Part shown: one piece after another, positions 1 to 12,546 of the stretch
How the letters are laid out: each line of letters starts with the position of its first letter
Position numbering within the stretch: the stretch's first letter is position 1
Assembly: GCF_027596085.1 (NCBI RefSeq)
Contig: NC_072454.1
Span: forward strand, 26,312,323-26,376,322
Direction: 5' to 3'
Source: Anoplopoma fimbria
Lineage: Eukaryota; Chordata; Actinopteri; Perciformes; Anoplopomatidae
DNA length: 64,000 nt
Position numbers and translations under genes: made by a program
Notes under the pieces: model-generated
Told to the model about the DNA's origin: nothing
The model's input: the letters and a program-made list of their open reading frames with translations, nothing else
Databases searched by the model: none

Positions 1-480
1 ACTTTATACAGAAAGGAAATAGACAACCTTCAGAGTGGTGCTCAGAGAACAACCTACTGCTCAATGTTAGTAAAATCAAGGAACTTATGGTTGATTTAGA
101 AAAAAGAGGGCAAAGAGGTGGAGCAAGTTAGCAGCTTTAAGTTCCTGCATCAGCATCACAAACAACCTGACATGGTCATCTCACATCTCCATGCTGGTGA
201 AGAAAGCTCATAAACGGCTGTATTTATTAAGGAAACTTAAGAAGGAAAAATAAGGCACTTTTACAGAGTAGCAATACAAAGCATCCTGACTGGAAACATT
301 ACAAACTGTCGTGGGATGTGCTCTGAAGAGGACAGGAGGTCTGTATAGCCGGTGATTAAACCGCCCAAAAAATCATTGGCACCAACATCTGATCATCTGG
401 CATATTGGTGAGAGGAGAGGCCTGCGAGGAGCTAAATATATATATTTAAAGACAAACCCACCCCAGCCACAACCTGTTCA
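1..480 (+). mobile_element. Decayed non-LTR retrotransposon, reverse transcriptase C-terminal part
   Basis: Conceptual translation in shifting frames gives recognisable pieces of the C-terminal part of a teleost LINE polymerase. Codons from about position 48 read NNLLLNVSKIKELMVDL, and further on pieces reading NNLTWSSHISMLVKKAHKRL and, later, AQKIIGTN. These are the conserved thumb and post-RT segments of non-LTR polymerases. Stops and frameshifts separate them, so this is a dead copy. The element enters the window from the left, and its clade (I, L2 or similar) cannot be fixed from this piece. Confidence 0.65.
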
Positions 481-2128
481 CCCAGCTGCAGTCTGGAAAG
501 CCATACAGAAGTATCCAATAGGAGAAGGGAACTTTACATTATTGTGTCACAACTTGTTGAAAACACTCATTCATTCAATCTCACCATTTTATCTCCATCT
601 CTTTCAAAATATTTGAAATTACAGATTAATAAAGCCAAGAGGTGCGTTGAGGCATGGCAGTGGGCTGGGCAGCTTTCCTTTGGCTTTGAGACTCCTTAAT
701 TCATCCTCCACCCTCCATATATAAATGTTTATTTTCTTTCCTATATAGCAAATTGGGACTACAATCTTATTTAGTTGTGCAACCCTGTCGTACAATGATG
801 TATAAAAACCTTGTAATGAGGGTATATTAACAGGACTCCGAGGCAAACAGGTCCACCTCTTTAGTGCTATATTTGCCCCTAATTGCCCCTACCAGCTATG
901 GGAAATCCCAAAAGAGGACTTGCCATGCCACCTGTAGCGACTGTAACGACTTGGTGCCCTATTGACATGCAAGCTGACTTGTTGTCGGGCCGTACAAGGA
1001 CATGCCTGCCCCTAAAATATTGTGAATTGTTGGATCAGTGAAGGTAAAAGAGAGGCGCAGACCAACAGAATACAGAGTATAGCGAGGAATTAAAACCGCT
1101 TTATGCGGGAGAGTGAGTCCACAAAAACTGTTGTATGCTCTTGCAAGCCTTCACAAGTCGCTTAACAGGGACATATCCGGCATCAACTGCCAACAAGGCT
1201 ATGCGCATGCTATCACTTACAGGTTTGCTATCAGGCCTGCGACTGAAGATATCTGCAGTGTCTGTGATCTAAGGTAATGCTAGCAGAGCCAGACACATCT
1301 CTCTAGAAGAGACAATGCAACAACAGAACAGTTAGCTAAAACCAACGTAACACTGTTAGTAGTAAGAGGTTGTGTTAGCTGTGGGGGGATAGGCCACACT
1401 AGTAGCAACATAGTGTTCCCCCCAATGTTAATGTTGATTTGAAATTAAAATGTAAGAAGTCTAGAATGAAATGGAATGAGCACACAGAGAGAAACATTGG
1501 ATCAGAAGATTATTGTGAGGAGATTAACACAAAACAATCTAAGAGGAGAAGGAGAGGACTAGAAGCAGGGTCACAGAAACATGGAGGTTATACATTTATC
1601 ATAAATAAGAGAATAAAAGTCAGTTGAAGATAAATAGGAATGTTGTATTTCCCAACTATGCAATATTGTAGTATGACATTCTGAGAATTTCACCAAAACC
1701 TGAAGAATCACACCTACACTGGATGATAAATAAACCAGTATGAAAAGACATCTTTTAAAAAAAACCATGTATTTATATTGTTTTCTTTAATAGGGTACAC
1801 ATATATTAAACTAATGCAGTCTAACACAACAGTCATGTAATACATCCTCCTTTCATGAAAGTTATTGTAGTTATCTGTATAATGCAATATAATTAAACAG
1901 CATCACATACTACACTCTCCAAAATGATCATACAGTTCAATCAACACCTCTCTAAATTTGTTGCAACAAAAACTGGATGCAACACTGTTGACTACATAGT
2001 TTTAGCTAGCTGTATTTAATAAACTAACAACTGATTGTATGTCAAGTGGATATTACTCACTATGAGTCAAATTGTTTGAAACATTACTATTCTGTTTGCA
2101 AAAGCTTATTTGACTGATTTCATGTTTC
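481..2128. other. Unassigned intergenic DNA
   Basis: Moderately AT-rich sequence without a recognisable gene. The short open frames here (up to about 75 codons) occur on both strands and show no domain. No tRNA, hairpin or obvious transposon end was recognised. Confidence 0.5.
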
Positions 2129-2828
2129 CATAGGTGCAAACTCGTCACCTTTTGGCGAAATTCGACGTTTTTGATCCAAAATAGGTAAAAAAATGTTTGG
2201 GGGGGGTCCTCCAAGTAATCTGTGAACGCAAGCTGTCATGAATCTAATATTTTTTTCAAGCTTGTTCGTTTGGCCAACCCATGTCATCATGACACGCAAG
2301 CTTTTTTTTCGAGTCTTCGGTCTGTTCGAAATGGAAGGTAGCTGCCTCGATGCCGTAATAGACAGGTGTATTACAAGACATGTCTTTCGGGTGAAGGCAT
2401 TTTCAAAAACCGTTGGTTTCGAGCGGCCTTTTTAAGATAGCATTTACGGTAATGTGTGACGTTGGTACGCTGCAAGAACGTTAGGCTATCTAACGTAGGC
2501 TAACGTGCTAATGTTAGACAGTTGGCTGTCAGACGCCTCGCAAATCACATCAACCATTATTGCTGGTTACAATAACGGTGTTATCGGATAGTACAGTGTC
2601 TATTTCTCTGTAACTTTTGAAAAATCTAAGCGAAAAACGCCGAAAAATGTGTCTGTAGAACATGAGTTGTTGTCAACATAAACAATTGATTGTTGTTTAC
2701 TTTGCACATGAACATATTTGGGTCAAATGACCCACTGTGTATGTGGTGACCTGCGGTGAGGTTCGTGGCTGGTGAGGCACTGACTCTTTCAGAGTCAGAT
2801 TTACAAATATATAAACCCAATAGAGTAG

Positions 2829-2888
<60 letters not shown>

Positions 2889-3315
2889 AATAGAGTAGCT
2901 TCAATCACCATTAAATTGGCAGCTTGCACATTGACAGCACCCTGAGGGTTTCTACCTTTTCCCATTATAATTTTATGAGTTAAATCGCAGAGACTATAAC
3001 ATCAGCTATATAACTAGCTATCATTTCATGCAAATTGAACTCTTCCATTTAAATCGTTTAAGGTTATTAAAAGTGTCCTTAGCTAGCTAATTAGCTAGCT
3101 TAGCAACCAGGAAACACAACTTAAAGGGGTTGTGAAAGTTGAAAACCATCCAAGCTGAATAGCCGCAGCTTATTTGTGTTTTACTGGAATAACATTGAAG
3201 CATATATATATATATATATTTAAAAATATATATTCCTCGGGGAGCATGCCCCGGACCCCCCTAGGGGGTTCGGATGCTTGTCACCTTTTTCATCCCTGAT
3301 GAGTTTGCACCCCTG
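2129..3315. mobile_element. Non-autonomous hAT-like DNA transposon (putative)
   Basis: The left end reads CATAGGTGCAAACTCGTCAC. The right end, on the opposite strand, reads CAGGGGTGCAAACTCATCAG. The imperfect terminal inverted repeat continues into a shared AAAAGGTGAC-like segment. The CAGGGGTGCAAACT form is like hAT-superfamily ends. There is no transposase between them, only AT-rich filler with a (TA)n tract. Near the right end is a small C5/G5 palindrome (about 3250-3273). The flanks share GTTTC, but a clean 8-bp target duplication could not be established, so family and exact ends are tentative. Confidence 0.5.
2829..2883. repeat. (TA)n microsatellite between two copies of a 20-nt direct repeat
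   Basis: About 27 TA units lie between two direct copies of ATAAACCCAATAGAGTAGCT (2811-2830 and 2881-2900). The duplicated flank suggests the tract grew inside a short tandem duplication. Confidence 0.9.
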
Positions 3316-6205
3316 GTTTCAGAGCTTCTATTATTAAAGAATCTGAATTATACTGTCACAGCAAATGTTGACGAGACCATCGCTGCACTTAAAACAGCAG
3401 CGATAATCCCATCCAAATCGCCCGTTCCACATGAGCCATGTCAGCATATAGGGGTTGGGAGGTGGGGTGAGATGGAAAGCACCCATAGGAGCATCAAAGC
3501 ACTTCCTCTTTTCTTCTCCAGAAGGACACTCCAGCGACGGGCACATGGGAGGCAGCAGTCACGCTGCTGGGAACACGAGCAGACAGCTTCCTGCACGGAC
3601 CTATAGGTCCTGACTGATAGCTGGAGTGGAACATCAATTGTCATGCTCGAGGACTCCCCCAGACGCTGGTGGTTCTGTTTCCTCTTTTTCTCCAGTTCCA
3701 GGTAGTGACCTCTCCTATGTGTCAGACTCACCAACAGGGTGGTCAGACACAAACCTTGCAGCTGCTACTTGTGCACAGCTTCATTCAGGCAAGCTTTGGA
3801 TACCATTGATATCAACACTCAGCAGATTGTCACTGATTTAGAGACAGATGCTCTGGAGGTTATGGTCTCATTTTTTCCCTTTCATATCTATATGCTGCAG
3901 AGAGCTAATGATAAAGCTACTGTTGATACTAACACAGAACATATTGCATGTGTTTCACAATAGATGTTTATTAATATAGACAAAATACACCAAATAGTGA
4001 CCATTATCGCAAGTAAGCTAATGGAAAAAAGTTAATAAAAAAAACAACAACCAACTCATGAAAATGAATGATTTTAATGGATTGTTATTGAATCTCTGAA
4101 AAGCATGATAAAGGTGAGATGAGGTAAAAAAAAAAACACTACAAGGGTAGTACATGTGTACACAACCTTATATATCCATGTGTCTATGTATAGTTTTTTT
4201 TTTTTTACTCAGGTTCTGACTACAGAGGGAGAGGAGTCTGAATTAGTATCCAATTTTTAGTCAATGAAAACTGAGCATTCAATACAGTAACAATTCCCAA
4301 ATACAAAGTATCTTCCAGCTATTGCCCACATGCATGTTTTTATAGACTTCCCATAAACATCAACAGACTATCAAAACTATAATTGAATAGGTCAAGTTTT
4401 GTTTTACTGCTATTAGTCTTCTGTCTCTCAATAAATATCCAAATCCAGAAAGCTCAGGAAACCAATTCCACCCAGTGGTCTCTTTGTTAGAGTCAAACTG
4501 TCTTGCCAAATATCTATAAATATCCTGCTGGCCATGGATCTGTCACCAGGGCCTCCGGGCTTTACTTATTGGTTAATTTATGATGTTACAACAGTGTATG
4601 TTTTCTGGCAACTGTCCTCTCTCTGTGAAAATAAAGGAAAATCTTTAACCGGTTTATATCACTTTAGACTTGGACATATGGTCACATCCTGCAGCTCCAG
4701 CTAAATTACTTTATTGGTGTTAGTCTCTGAGAATGAAAAGCTTCCTCCTTAAGTAACATGTTGTAACAACTTGCATGACACATCTTCCACCATAGTTGAG
4801 CCTGTCCAGGGGAAAGGAGAAAACTACAGAATAGATCTGACTCCACAGGCAGCATATTTGACGAGTCAGAGGAGAAGAGGGCCTTTGCCTGGTTTCATTT
4901 TTCTCCCACAGTCAAGGACTGCCCTCCCAGCTCACCCTGGCTCTGTCAGCAGGCAGCTGGTGCAGCGGGCAGAGGTGCAGGGTGCGGCTGCTCCGCTGAT
5001 TAACACTCTCTGGCTTCATCTCAAGAGCTGCTCTCAAATTCCTAAAACGCCTAAACAGGCCCTTGCTCCATGTCTGTGTCTGGAAAAATTACTTCTACTC
5101 CAAGTTATAGGCAGAGTTTTAAGTTCGTAATCGCAAATACAAAACTGTAATGTTCCTACTCCAATCCATGCTCCCAAGATAGACCTTCATCTCAACAAGA
5201 CTTCCTGTTTAAGTAAAGCTAAAAAAAGTCAGTTTTGGTGTTCTGCCTCAACAAGAAATGTTATCATATATGTATCAATTTCACCAAATTAGCTTTTTTT
5301 GTAACCATTTTGGACACTGATCAGCGGTTTAGTCATTAAGTTTTGTGTTAATTAGTCATTAACACAAAACTGTTCTGACTTTTTTCTAAGACTTTCTTAA
5401 CTCCTGTCTTCTAGTTTTATTGAGTGTCCTTTATATAAAGAATTATAATGAACTGAGGAAAAACAACGTGTCAGTATGATATACTTGTCTACAGTTTGAA
5501 AGCTGAAATGGAACTAGTGTACCCAGCCCTCCCACCTGTTGAGCCTTCCTGAAATTAAGCTCTTTGCGAATTAGAGCTCTGTCGGCTGATGGGAAACAGC
5601 ACAAACATACAGGCTCTCTCTATGTGCACATGTTGCCTTCAAAGCCCCAACGGCCTCTTTTACTCTCTGCTGTTTCCAGGGACATGTTGGGACTGAAACA
5701 TTATTGCCAGTCATTGTGATAATAATACAGTTGTTGTGTTAAAAAGAGAATTTGATGATGCTGAAGACCTTCAAGACAATTTAGGTCTCACCAGTTTGTT
5801 TAAACATGTCACTGCTGCTCCACATTCAAACAAGACCGGCCAGACAAGCCCAGGTGAGCTGAAACACTTGTCACAGTTTGTTACGTTAATGATGAAAACT
5901 ACTGAGCCTCTCACATGAATGTAAGAACACATTAAATGAACGTACACTTTTAGCACATTCACGCAAAACACTGTCCACCACCTCCAGAGGAAGAGACTAG
6001 CTCGTCTCTAACTCTGTCTGTCTTCTGTTTGGTGCTGTGCAGGTAGTGAACAGTGACTTTATCAGTGCTTTTTCCCTAAAATCATCTGTGTGCTGCTGCT
6101 GGGAACAACAGTGATGGGAGCAGTTATAGTGAGTCGATAACAGACACGAAGGGGGCACCAACCCAGCGTCAGTGTTTGACGAGTTGGTAGTGAGAGCAGG
6201 TAGAA
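3316..6205. other. Unassigned intergenic DNA
   Basis: No gene recognised. The longest open frame (4771-5130, 119 codons) lacks domains, a signal peptide or a convincing splice context. A small perfect hairpin is present at 5340-5370 (13-bp arms GTTTTGTGTTAAT, 5-nt loop). The remainder is AT-rich with short A and T runs. Confidence 0.5.
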
Positions 6206-6430
6206 CCATAGGCTGTATATAAAAAGTGGACGGTGCTATCGTGACGTCCCCTGTTGGTTTGTGGAATGCCGTTTTGAAGCCTCGAGTTCTGCGATGTCGA
6301 CGACATTCTCATAGACTTCTACACAATCGCTTTTTATTTTGCAAACAAAGGAATAGCCCCCTGCTGGTCAGTAGAGAGAATGCAAGTTTTAAGACACGCA
6401 TTGGCTTCACTCAGCAGAACCGAAGGTTGC
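6206..6430 (+). repeat. Dispersed repeat family R1, copy with internal deletion
   Basis: It starts like the copies at 26687 and (reversed) 9600, with GGCTGTATATAAAAAGTGGA, and continues through GTTTTGAAGCCTCGAGTTCT. It then jumps to the far end of the family (CTCATAGACTTCTACACAAT ... CAGAACCGAAGGTT), skipping the centre found in the other copies. R1 is a label used only here. No coding capacity is visible, so it is probably a non-autonomous transposon. Confidence 0.7.
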
Positions 6431-7211
6431 AGCATGGGTTGAACACATACACCAGTTCACCCACTTAGAGGCTTGGGGTCTTATTTTTATTTCAGAGAGC
6501 CATTGACCTCCAGCCTTTTGTGAGTTCAGTAGGACGTTAAAGTTTTTCTCCTTTAAAATAAAACCTGCCTCATGTGACAATTATCCGCAGTGGAAAATCG
6601 ACTCAAATTACTTGCAATCCCAATGACTTCAGTCTGTTTCAAGACCTGACATCTTGACCATCCGCAACCTAAGTGTGTGTGGTTGGATCTGGATCATCAT
6701 AGCTGTGCTGGTTCAGGCCAAGGTCCGGAGCAGGCCAAACCCAAGCTTCTAAATCAGTCCGCTGACTAGAGTCTGAGCATGTAGTCTGCAGCCAGCGGGC
6801 ATGACCAAACAAAAGTGGTTGTAAACCCTAGCGAGCAGGACCTAGTGCTGAAGCAGCACTTTTAATCAAATCGTCAAAAATAAACTTCCATCCAATGAGC
6901 TCACTTTCTGTTCTGGTTGGCCTAATTAAATCAGGCAGCCGTGCATTATTCAGAAATCCAATCCATGCAGTGAATCCAGAAATATCATCAGCATTAACTT
7001 ATCGTTAATGATGGTTATAATTTATGAAAGGGGGGTGGGGTTGTTTTCGTTTCATTTTCCTTTGCTGGTTTGTTTCATAATTCTTGATTAGCTTGCCTGT
7101 ATTAAAGCTTGGATTGCGACTGGTGCCCTAATACATCATATTGAATGAGACCAAAACAATTGGAGAGGAGTATTATTATATATAGTATTTTCTTTGCTTT
7201 CTCGTTCTGCA
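6431..7211. other. Unassigned intergenic DNA
   Basis: No gene, RNA or recognised repeat was seen between the R1 copy and the LINE 3' end. Confidence 0.5.
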
Positions 7212-7803
7212 GGTTTCCATGAATCGTTGTGGTACCTGGACCGTAGTCGTGCCTCCTGCTGTGAGCCGACTGACACCCACTGCTACTTCCATTATTATTA
7301 TTAGTCACATTACTATCCCTATTTTCATGGCTATAATTCTACTGTAATAATTGCTGCTGTTATTATAAGTAGTCTTATTATATGAATCATTTATGTCATA
7401 TACATTGAATGTGTTGTATCTCTGTTATGCTGTTCATTCTGTACACATGACATCTATTGCATTCTGTCCATCCTGGGAGAAGGATCCCTCCTCTGTCGCT
7501 CTCCCAGAGGTTTCTTCCTTTTTTCTCCCTGTTAAAGGGGTTTTTAGGGGAGTTTTTCCTGTGCCGATGTGAGGGAAGGACAGAGGATGTGAGGGGAAGG
7601 ACAGAGGATGTGAGGGAAGGACAGAGGGAGGGCTGTAAGGATGTGAGGGTAAGGACAGAGGATGTGAGGGTCTAAGGACAGAGGATGTGAGGGTGTAAGG
7701 ACAGAGGATGTCGCATGTGTACAGATTGTAAAGCCCTCTGAGGCAAATTTGTAATTTGTGATTCTGGGCTATACAAAATAAACTGAATTGAATTGAATTG
7801 AAT
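7212..7803 (+). mobile_element. 3' end of a CR1/L2-like LINE (copy 1)
   Basis: The segment from AGGTTTCCATGAATCGTTGT onward is almost identical to 12547-13199. It ends in AAAGCCCTCTGAGGCAAATT, a GGGCTATACAAAATAAACTG motif and a (TTGAA)n tail. Short tandem-repeat tails instead of poly(A) are typical of the CR1/L2/Rex1 group of non-LTR retrotransposons. Only the 3' untranslated part is present, as expected for 5'-truncated copies. It carries an internal minisatellite. The high identity to copy 2 suggests recent activity. Confidence 0.7.
7567..7712 (+). repeat. Minisatellite inside LINE 3' UTR
   Basis: About six to seven tandem units built on AGGACAGAGGATGTGAGGG with length-variable spacers. 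The array sits at the same place in LINE copy 2 but with a different unit number, so it expands and contracts within the element family. Confidence 0.85.
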
Positions 7804-8944
7804 ATTACTCCTTCATATGAGACAGTGGCGAATATGCAACAGTGCACTTACAGTAATACAGACCTTCGTTTGACTGAGAAACCCAATCTTGCCAAGGATG
7901 TAGATAATGAATGATTCTGTAAAATCCTTTCATATATTCAATATATTTGCACTTGTTAACTAAAGTATGGGTCAGGGAAAGATTGTGGTTATGGATACTA
8001 CATGATCAAAATTCTGTGATATACATTTGTTTGCTTTCTTGTTGAGAGCAAGATCAATACCAGTTTTATGTCACCTAGCTAAGTCCCGAGGTTATAAAAT
8101 CCAACCTTCAGCCCCTCTAGGGATCATTTATCAGCACTATATCTGAACAGAAACCAAAGTGTAAAGTCGTTTTACAGGGTAATGCATGGGTCCAGCAGAA
8201 ATTATTTGATGAGGCAACCAAGGATAAGGTTAGAGAAAAAACCTGCATGAAAGTCAATCCACTACCCCAACCTTAACACCCTTACCCTCCTGCGCTGGCA
8301 TCGAACGTTGGCATTGGATGGAAGAGGTGTTTGATCTTCAAATGTGGATCTAATTCCTTGGGACCCTGTTCTGGACTGAGAGAGTTTGTGTTTATGTGAA
8401 TTGAAATCTGAGCGTGAATAAAACTGTTGACTGAGAAGTTGTCTCGATCCAGAACAAAGGTCCATCCATGGGACATGTTTCAGCAGAAATCCCAAAGTGG
8501 AAGCCTAATGGTCTTTTAATCATCAATGATTAAGAAGAAGAAAGAAGAAGAAAAATCATCAGCGCAGCCAAGAGCCATAGACCCGACACTCAAATTGTGC
8601 CGTGGAAATCAGCAGTAAATCATTTGTAACTAGTTAAATAAGCTGTGTAATCAATGACACACTTTGACAGCACCAGTTTTTCTCTGTAAGAGGAGCTCCA
8701 GTGATCAGCCAGCAGCCATGTGTTTCTCCCACTGCCGGCCTCAGCTTGTTTTTCTTCCTTCATTAAAGGGATCTTTCGCTCCACATGTGCCTTTAACAAC
8801 TCTCCACTTTCTAGATTAAAACCTCAGGAGAGCTGGTTCTAATTTGTCATCCCTTACATGTTATAAACCATACAAGCCTCAAAGTGGTTGAGGGAGGGAC
8901 TTACAACTGTTCCACCCAAACTTCACTCACTAGCTAAATATTTT

Positions 8945-9040
8945 AGTGAGTCCTGATGTGCAGGTGGCACCTCACATGGTAGACCCTGCCATCAGTGCAT
9001 GAATGGGTGTGAATGGGTGCATTTACCTGCTAAACTGAAC
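8945..9040 (+). mobile_element. tRNA-derived SINE, central fragment
   Basis: GAGTCCTGATGTGCAGGTGG, then CACCTCACATGGTAGACCCT and CATCAGTGCATGAATGGGTG match the middle of the SINE at 56197-56450 (GTCCTGATGGGCAGGTGGCA...). The tRNA-like head is missing. Confidence 0.6.
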
Positions 9041-9252
9041 TTTGCCTGTTTCACTCGTGTGATAAATATCACAATACAGTTACTGGACTTCATTCTGAGA
9101 AATTATCATGAAACCCGTGGAGCAACGTGGGATAAGGAAACCGAGGAAACGGTGTAATAAAAGTAGACTACGCTTGAGGAAACGACGATTGTGCGTATTT
9201 CCTCTGCCCTCTGTGGTCATGATGAACATCCAGTCCCTGAGGAACTGTGGAT

Positions 9253-9600
9253 AGACATTGTGAACATGAGTTTATGGTCTCAATCTCTAGTTTCAAGTCT
9301 TCTTGAATACAGCATGATGTTCACTTGGTAAGTTATGCTCCATTTAGAATCAAATAGACCATAAAGCGGGGTATGCTTTAGGGCGGGCTTACTGTGATTG
9401 AAAGGTCGCTGCTGATACCAGAGCCATATATGGAGTGTCTACGTCACTCCTCTGCATTCCAAAAATGGTAACTTCTGTTTATCAGTTGCAAAAAAAACAA
9501 AATTGCAAAATCGCCAAACTTTGGCTTTAAAATGGCAGTCTACAAACCAATAGGTGATGTCACAATGACTACGTTAACTTCTTATATTCAGTCTATGGAC
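9253..9600 (-). repeat. Dispersed repeat family R1, copy without the Tc1 insertion
   Basis: Read on the minus strand this matches the interrupted copy at 26687-28568: CATAGACTGAATATAAGAAG start, GACGTAGACACTCCATATAT centre, and the AAGCATACCCCGCTTTATGG and GAGACCATAAACTCATGTT segments. At the centre it reads CCATATATGGCTCTGG, where the other copy carries the Tc1 element, so it is a paralogous empty site. Confidence 0.75.
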
Positions 9601-11902
9601 CAGACAGAGAAGTGCAGTACCAACATCAGTTGTAAGGCCAAATTGAAAATCTGCTGCTCACCTGCATGTCACTTGGTGTCATATTTTTCTAAATCACTGC
9701 TAACAACACGCTCATGGCTGGAAAGCTACACTTTGTGAGTCATTCCCCTGCCGCCTGTACCGACGCACAGTAGGACAGCTGCTTTCTGTCAAACATGGAC
9801 TCGTCCATCCTATAAGAAAAGGGAGCATTTCCTGATGTTTACCCAAATACCTTTTTCCTTCAAATAAAAGCAAGGGGAAGTAAAGGATGACTAAATGGGA
9901 TTTCAGCTGGACTTCATCATAGCTAACTAGAGAGCTAACTACTATATGTTGTGACTTCTTCTGTCAAAGTAAAAAGAGCTCAGCTTTGAAAAAGTATATA
10001 TTGCCAATAAAAATATCACAATATAATACATTACCTGTGGAGGTTGATGGTGGTGGATGGATGTGTAGCACATCATATTTTCATGCAGGAGACAGGAGTT
10101 TGAAAACAGTTTGTGTTTTAGTTTCATTATTCTGTAGTCCTACTTTAATCATTCATCAACATCTGAAAAGGAAGCTTGGTGATTTGATTTAATAGGAACA
10201 TTTTATAAGAAAAATAAGATGAAAGCAGCGATAAGTCGCTGACTGTTGAGCCTACATCTTCACAGAGACCTGACTCCATCCTTTTTCCCAGATAAAGCTG
10301 TACTTGACGGGCGGACAGCAGGACTCTGTTGGGACGAGAGGAGGTAGACTCTGTGTTTACATCATGATGCTTGGTGCTGAAACAGTCAAAGTTCATGTAC
10401 AATGTTTTCCACATGATACATTTTTTATGTGAAAATGTCGGCCATATTGCTGCATAATGAAAATAAATTATCCTTGATTACTTTAATCCTAATGTTGAGA
10501 TTTAATAACCTTATTTAACACTATGACTTGGCTGCAGAGATGGGATGCCAACATTACAGCTGTAAAACGAACCAGCATGGCATAGCGCTGTGCTTGGGTT
10601 TTGGTGTAGTGGAAAGGAACACTTGAGTTTTAACCAATTCACAGAATCTGATGTTGTCTAATGGTTGTGATGTTAAGAAAAAAATAAATTGCAAACAAAA
10701 TTAAATTAATATGGTGTGTTAAAAGCATATGAAAATCCATATTATTTCTAAATGTTCCTTGTTGCAGATGACACCCTGAGCAGAGTTAGCGCTTGTGTGT
10801 GTGCTGCTCTGGTCTGGGAGAGGCCTCTATCTTCAGGATGTGGAGCTGAAAGGGGGCAAGTGTCCAGCTCGAAGAGAAGCTAAATTACCTTACCAGAGAG
10901 CCTATAATTTATTTGAGAAGATGTCAGCAATACTTTAATATGTGAAAAGAAAACAACATAAAGGGTGGAGCGAGCAACTAATTATAGTAGAGTGAGAAAA
11001 CCACACAACCACCAGAGGCCCGGGATGAAGACTCAGACCTCTTTGGCCCAGTATGTTACATGGATCAGCCTCACTTTGGGTTGTTGGAGGAGGTTCAGGG
11101 TGTTTCTGTGTTTTTCAACTTTAGAGAATGAAGCTGAGAGCCAGCAAGTAACAGATTTATAGCTGCAAGCAGCAACAGGGTGTCAGGGCTCTAATATAAC
11201 CTTTATGTCTTGAGGGAAAAACTATGCCTTTATTAAAGGAATAGTTAAACCTTTTGGAAAAAAAGCGTATTTGCTTTCTTTCAGACACTTAGCTGAGGAC
11301 AATTATATCAGTCTAATATTGTCTGAGAAGTGTTAGAGCCACAGTTGTTAGCCAAGCTGATTATAAAGACTGGAAGCAGGGGGAACAGATGTCCAAAGTT
11401 CAACACAAGCAGCCCCGTTCTCAGTCAAAACTCATGAACTATGGCAGCTTGGTCAGTGAACGTCCAAAGTGGGCATGGATGTGGTGGGGGTAAAGGAGAA
11501 GTGAGGTCACGTAGTATTAAGAGAGATGGAATCCACACAGGAGAGCAAATATACAAATACAAATATACTTTAGCAGAAAGCAATTCTAAATTCAGGATAA
11601 GCAATTCAGCATAAAACAACAATGCACACTGATGCTCTGAAAGGGTCTCACTCATAATCAAATGTAATTTCTATCATGAAATCATGACAAAAGTATCATT
11701 CAACAAACTTTCACAATATATTACTTATTAATTCAATAACAACTAATTTCTCATATATTGTCTGTTTTCCCTGCATTTTCACAATGTGTAGCTATATTAC
11801 CTTGAATATGTATGGGAATATTCAAAGGTGCAGCACATTTAAACACATATTCAGGAGTGCTGTGCAAACTTTCATACATTTAAATGCTAACGTTAGCTAA
11901 CT
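9601..11902. other. Unassigned intergenic DNA
   Basis: No gene recognised. A segment near 10225-10277 (GTCGCTGACTGTTGAGCCTA ...) resembles 18016-18067 (GTCGGTGACTATTAAGCCCA ...) at roughly 80% by eye and is probably another old dispersed repeat. Open frames are short and found on both strands. Confidence 0.5.
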
Positions 11903-12052
11903 TAAATGGACTGTACTTGTATAGTGCTTTTCTAGTCTTCTGACCACTCAAAGCGCTTTTACATTACTAATCAATCACCCATTCTTCTGACCACCGCCGA
12001 TCCTCTGATTGGAGGACGACCCTGCTCTCCACTGAGCCACAATCGCCCACAA
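11903..12052 (-). mobile_element. tRNA-derived SINE, minus strand, internally deleted
   Basis: On the minus strand the head contains TGGCTCAGTGG (12032-12042), which fits a Pol III A box, then GGTCGTCCTCCAATCAGAGG. The tail region reads AAAGCGCTTTGAGTGGTCAG and ends near AAGTACAGTCCATTT. The central part seen in the other SINE copies is lacking. Confidence 0.65.
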
Positions 12053-12339
12053 CATACTGATGCTTATGTCAACCTTGTTCCATCACCAATCACAAAGACC
12101 AGCTGAGCTGTCATTAGTTTGCAGTTTTATTTTTATCAACCAAAGTATTTATTTATTATAAATGTTGACCAGGTGATGAAGCTAGAAAAAAAGTCATGGG
12201 TTCACCAAAGTGATTAGAGTTCATCCTGTGGGAAGAGCTGAATTATGTTGAGCTCCAGACCATGAGGCTGCAGGTTTTTCTGTGTGGCAAGTTCTTAGTG
12301 AATTTAGCCGACATGCAGCAGACTTGTCCCAGACTTGTC

Positions 12340-12522
12340 CCATAGGTTTCTTCCTTTTTTCTCCCTGTTAAAGGTTTTTTTTAGGGGAGTTTTTCCTGTG
12401 CCGATGAGAGGGTTCCAGGACAGAGGATGTTGCATGTGTACAGATTGTAAAGCCCTCTGAGGCAAACTTGTAATTTGTGATTTTGTGCTATACAAAATAA
12501 ACGGAATTGAATTGAATAATAA
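12340..12522 (+). mobile_element. 3' end of a CR1/L2-like LINE (short copy)
   Basis: It contains GTTTCTTCCTTTTTTCTCCC, a single GGACAGAGGATGTTGCATGT unit and AAAGCCCTCTGAGGCAAACT, and ends in a short (TTGAA) tail. It belongs to the same family as copies 1 and 2 but has one minisatellite unit, so it may show the unexpanded state. It lies directly before copy 2. Confidence 0.7.
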
Positions 12523-12546
12523 ACCTCAGTAGTAGTGACTTCATGA

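Noticed and set aside
4771..5130. 119-codon open frame on the + strand
   Set aside because: No domain, signal or conserved pattern recognised.
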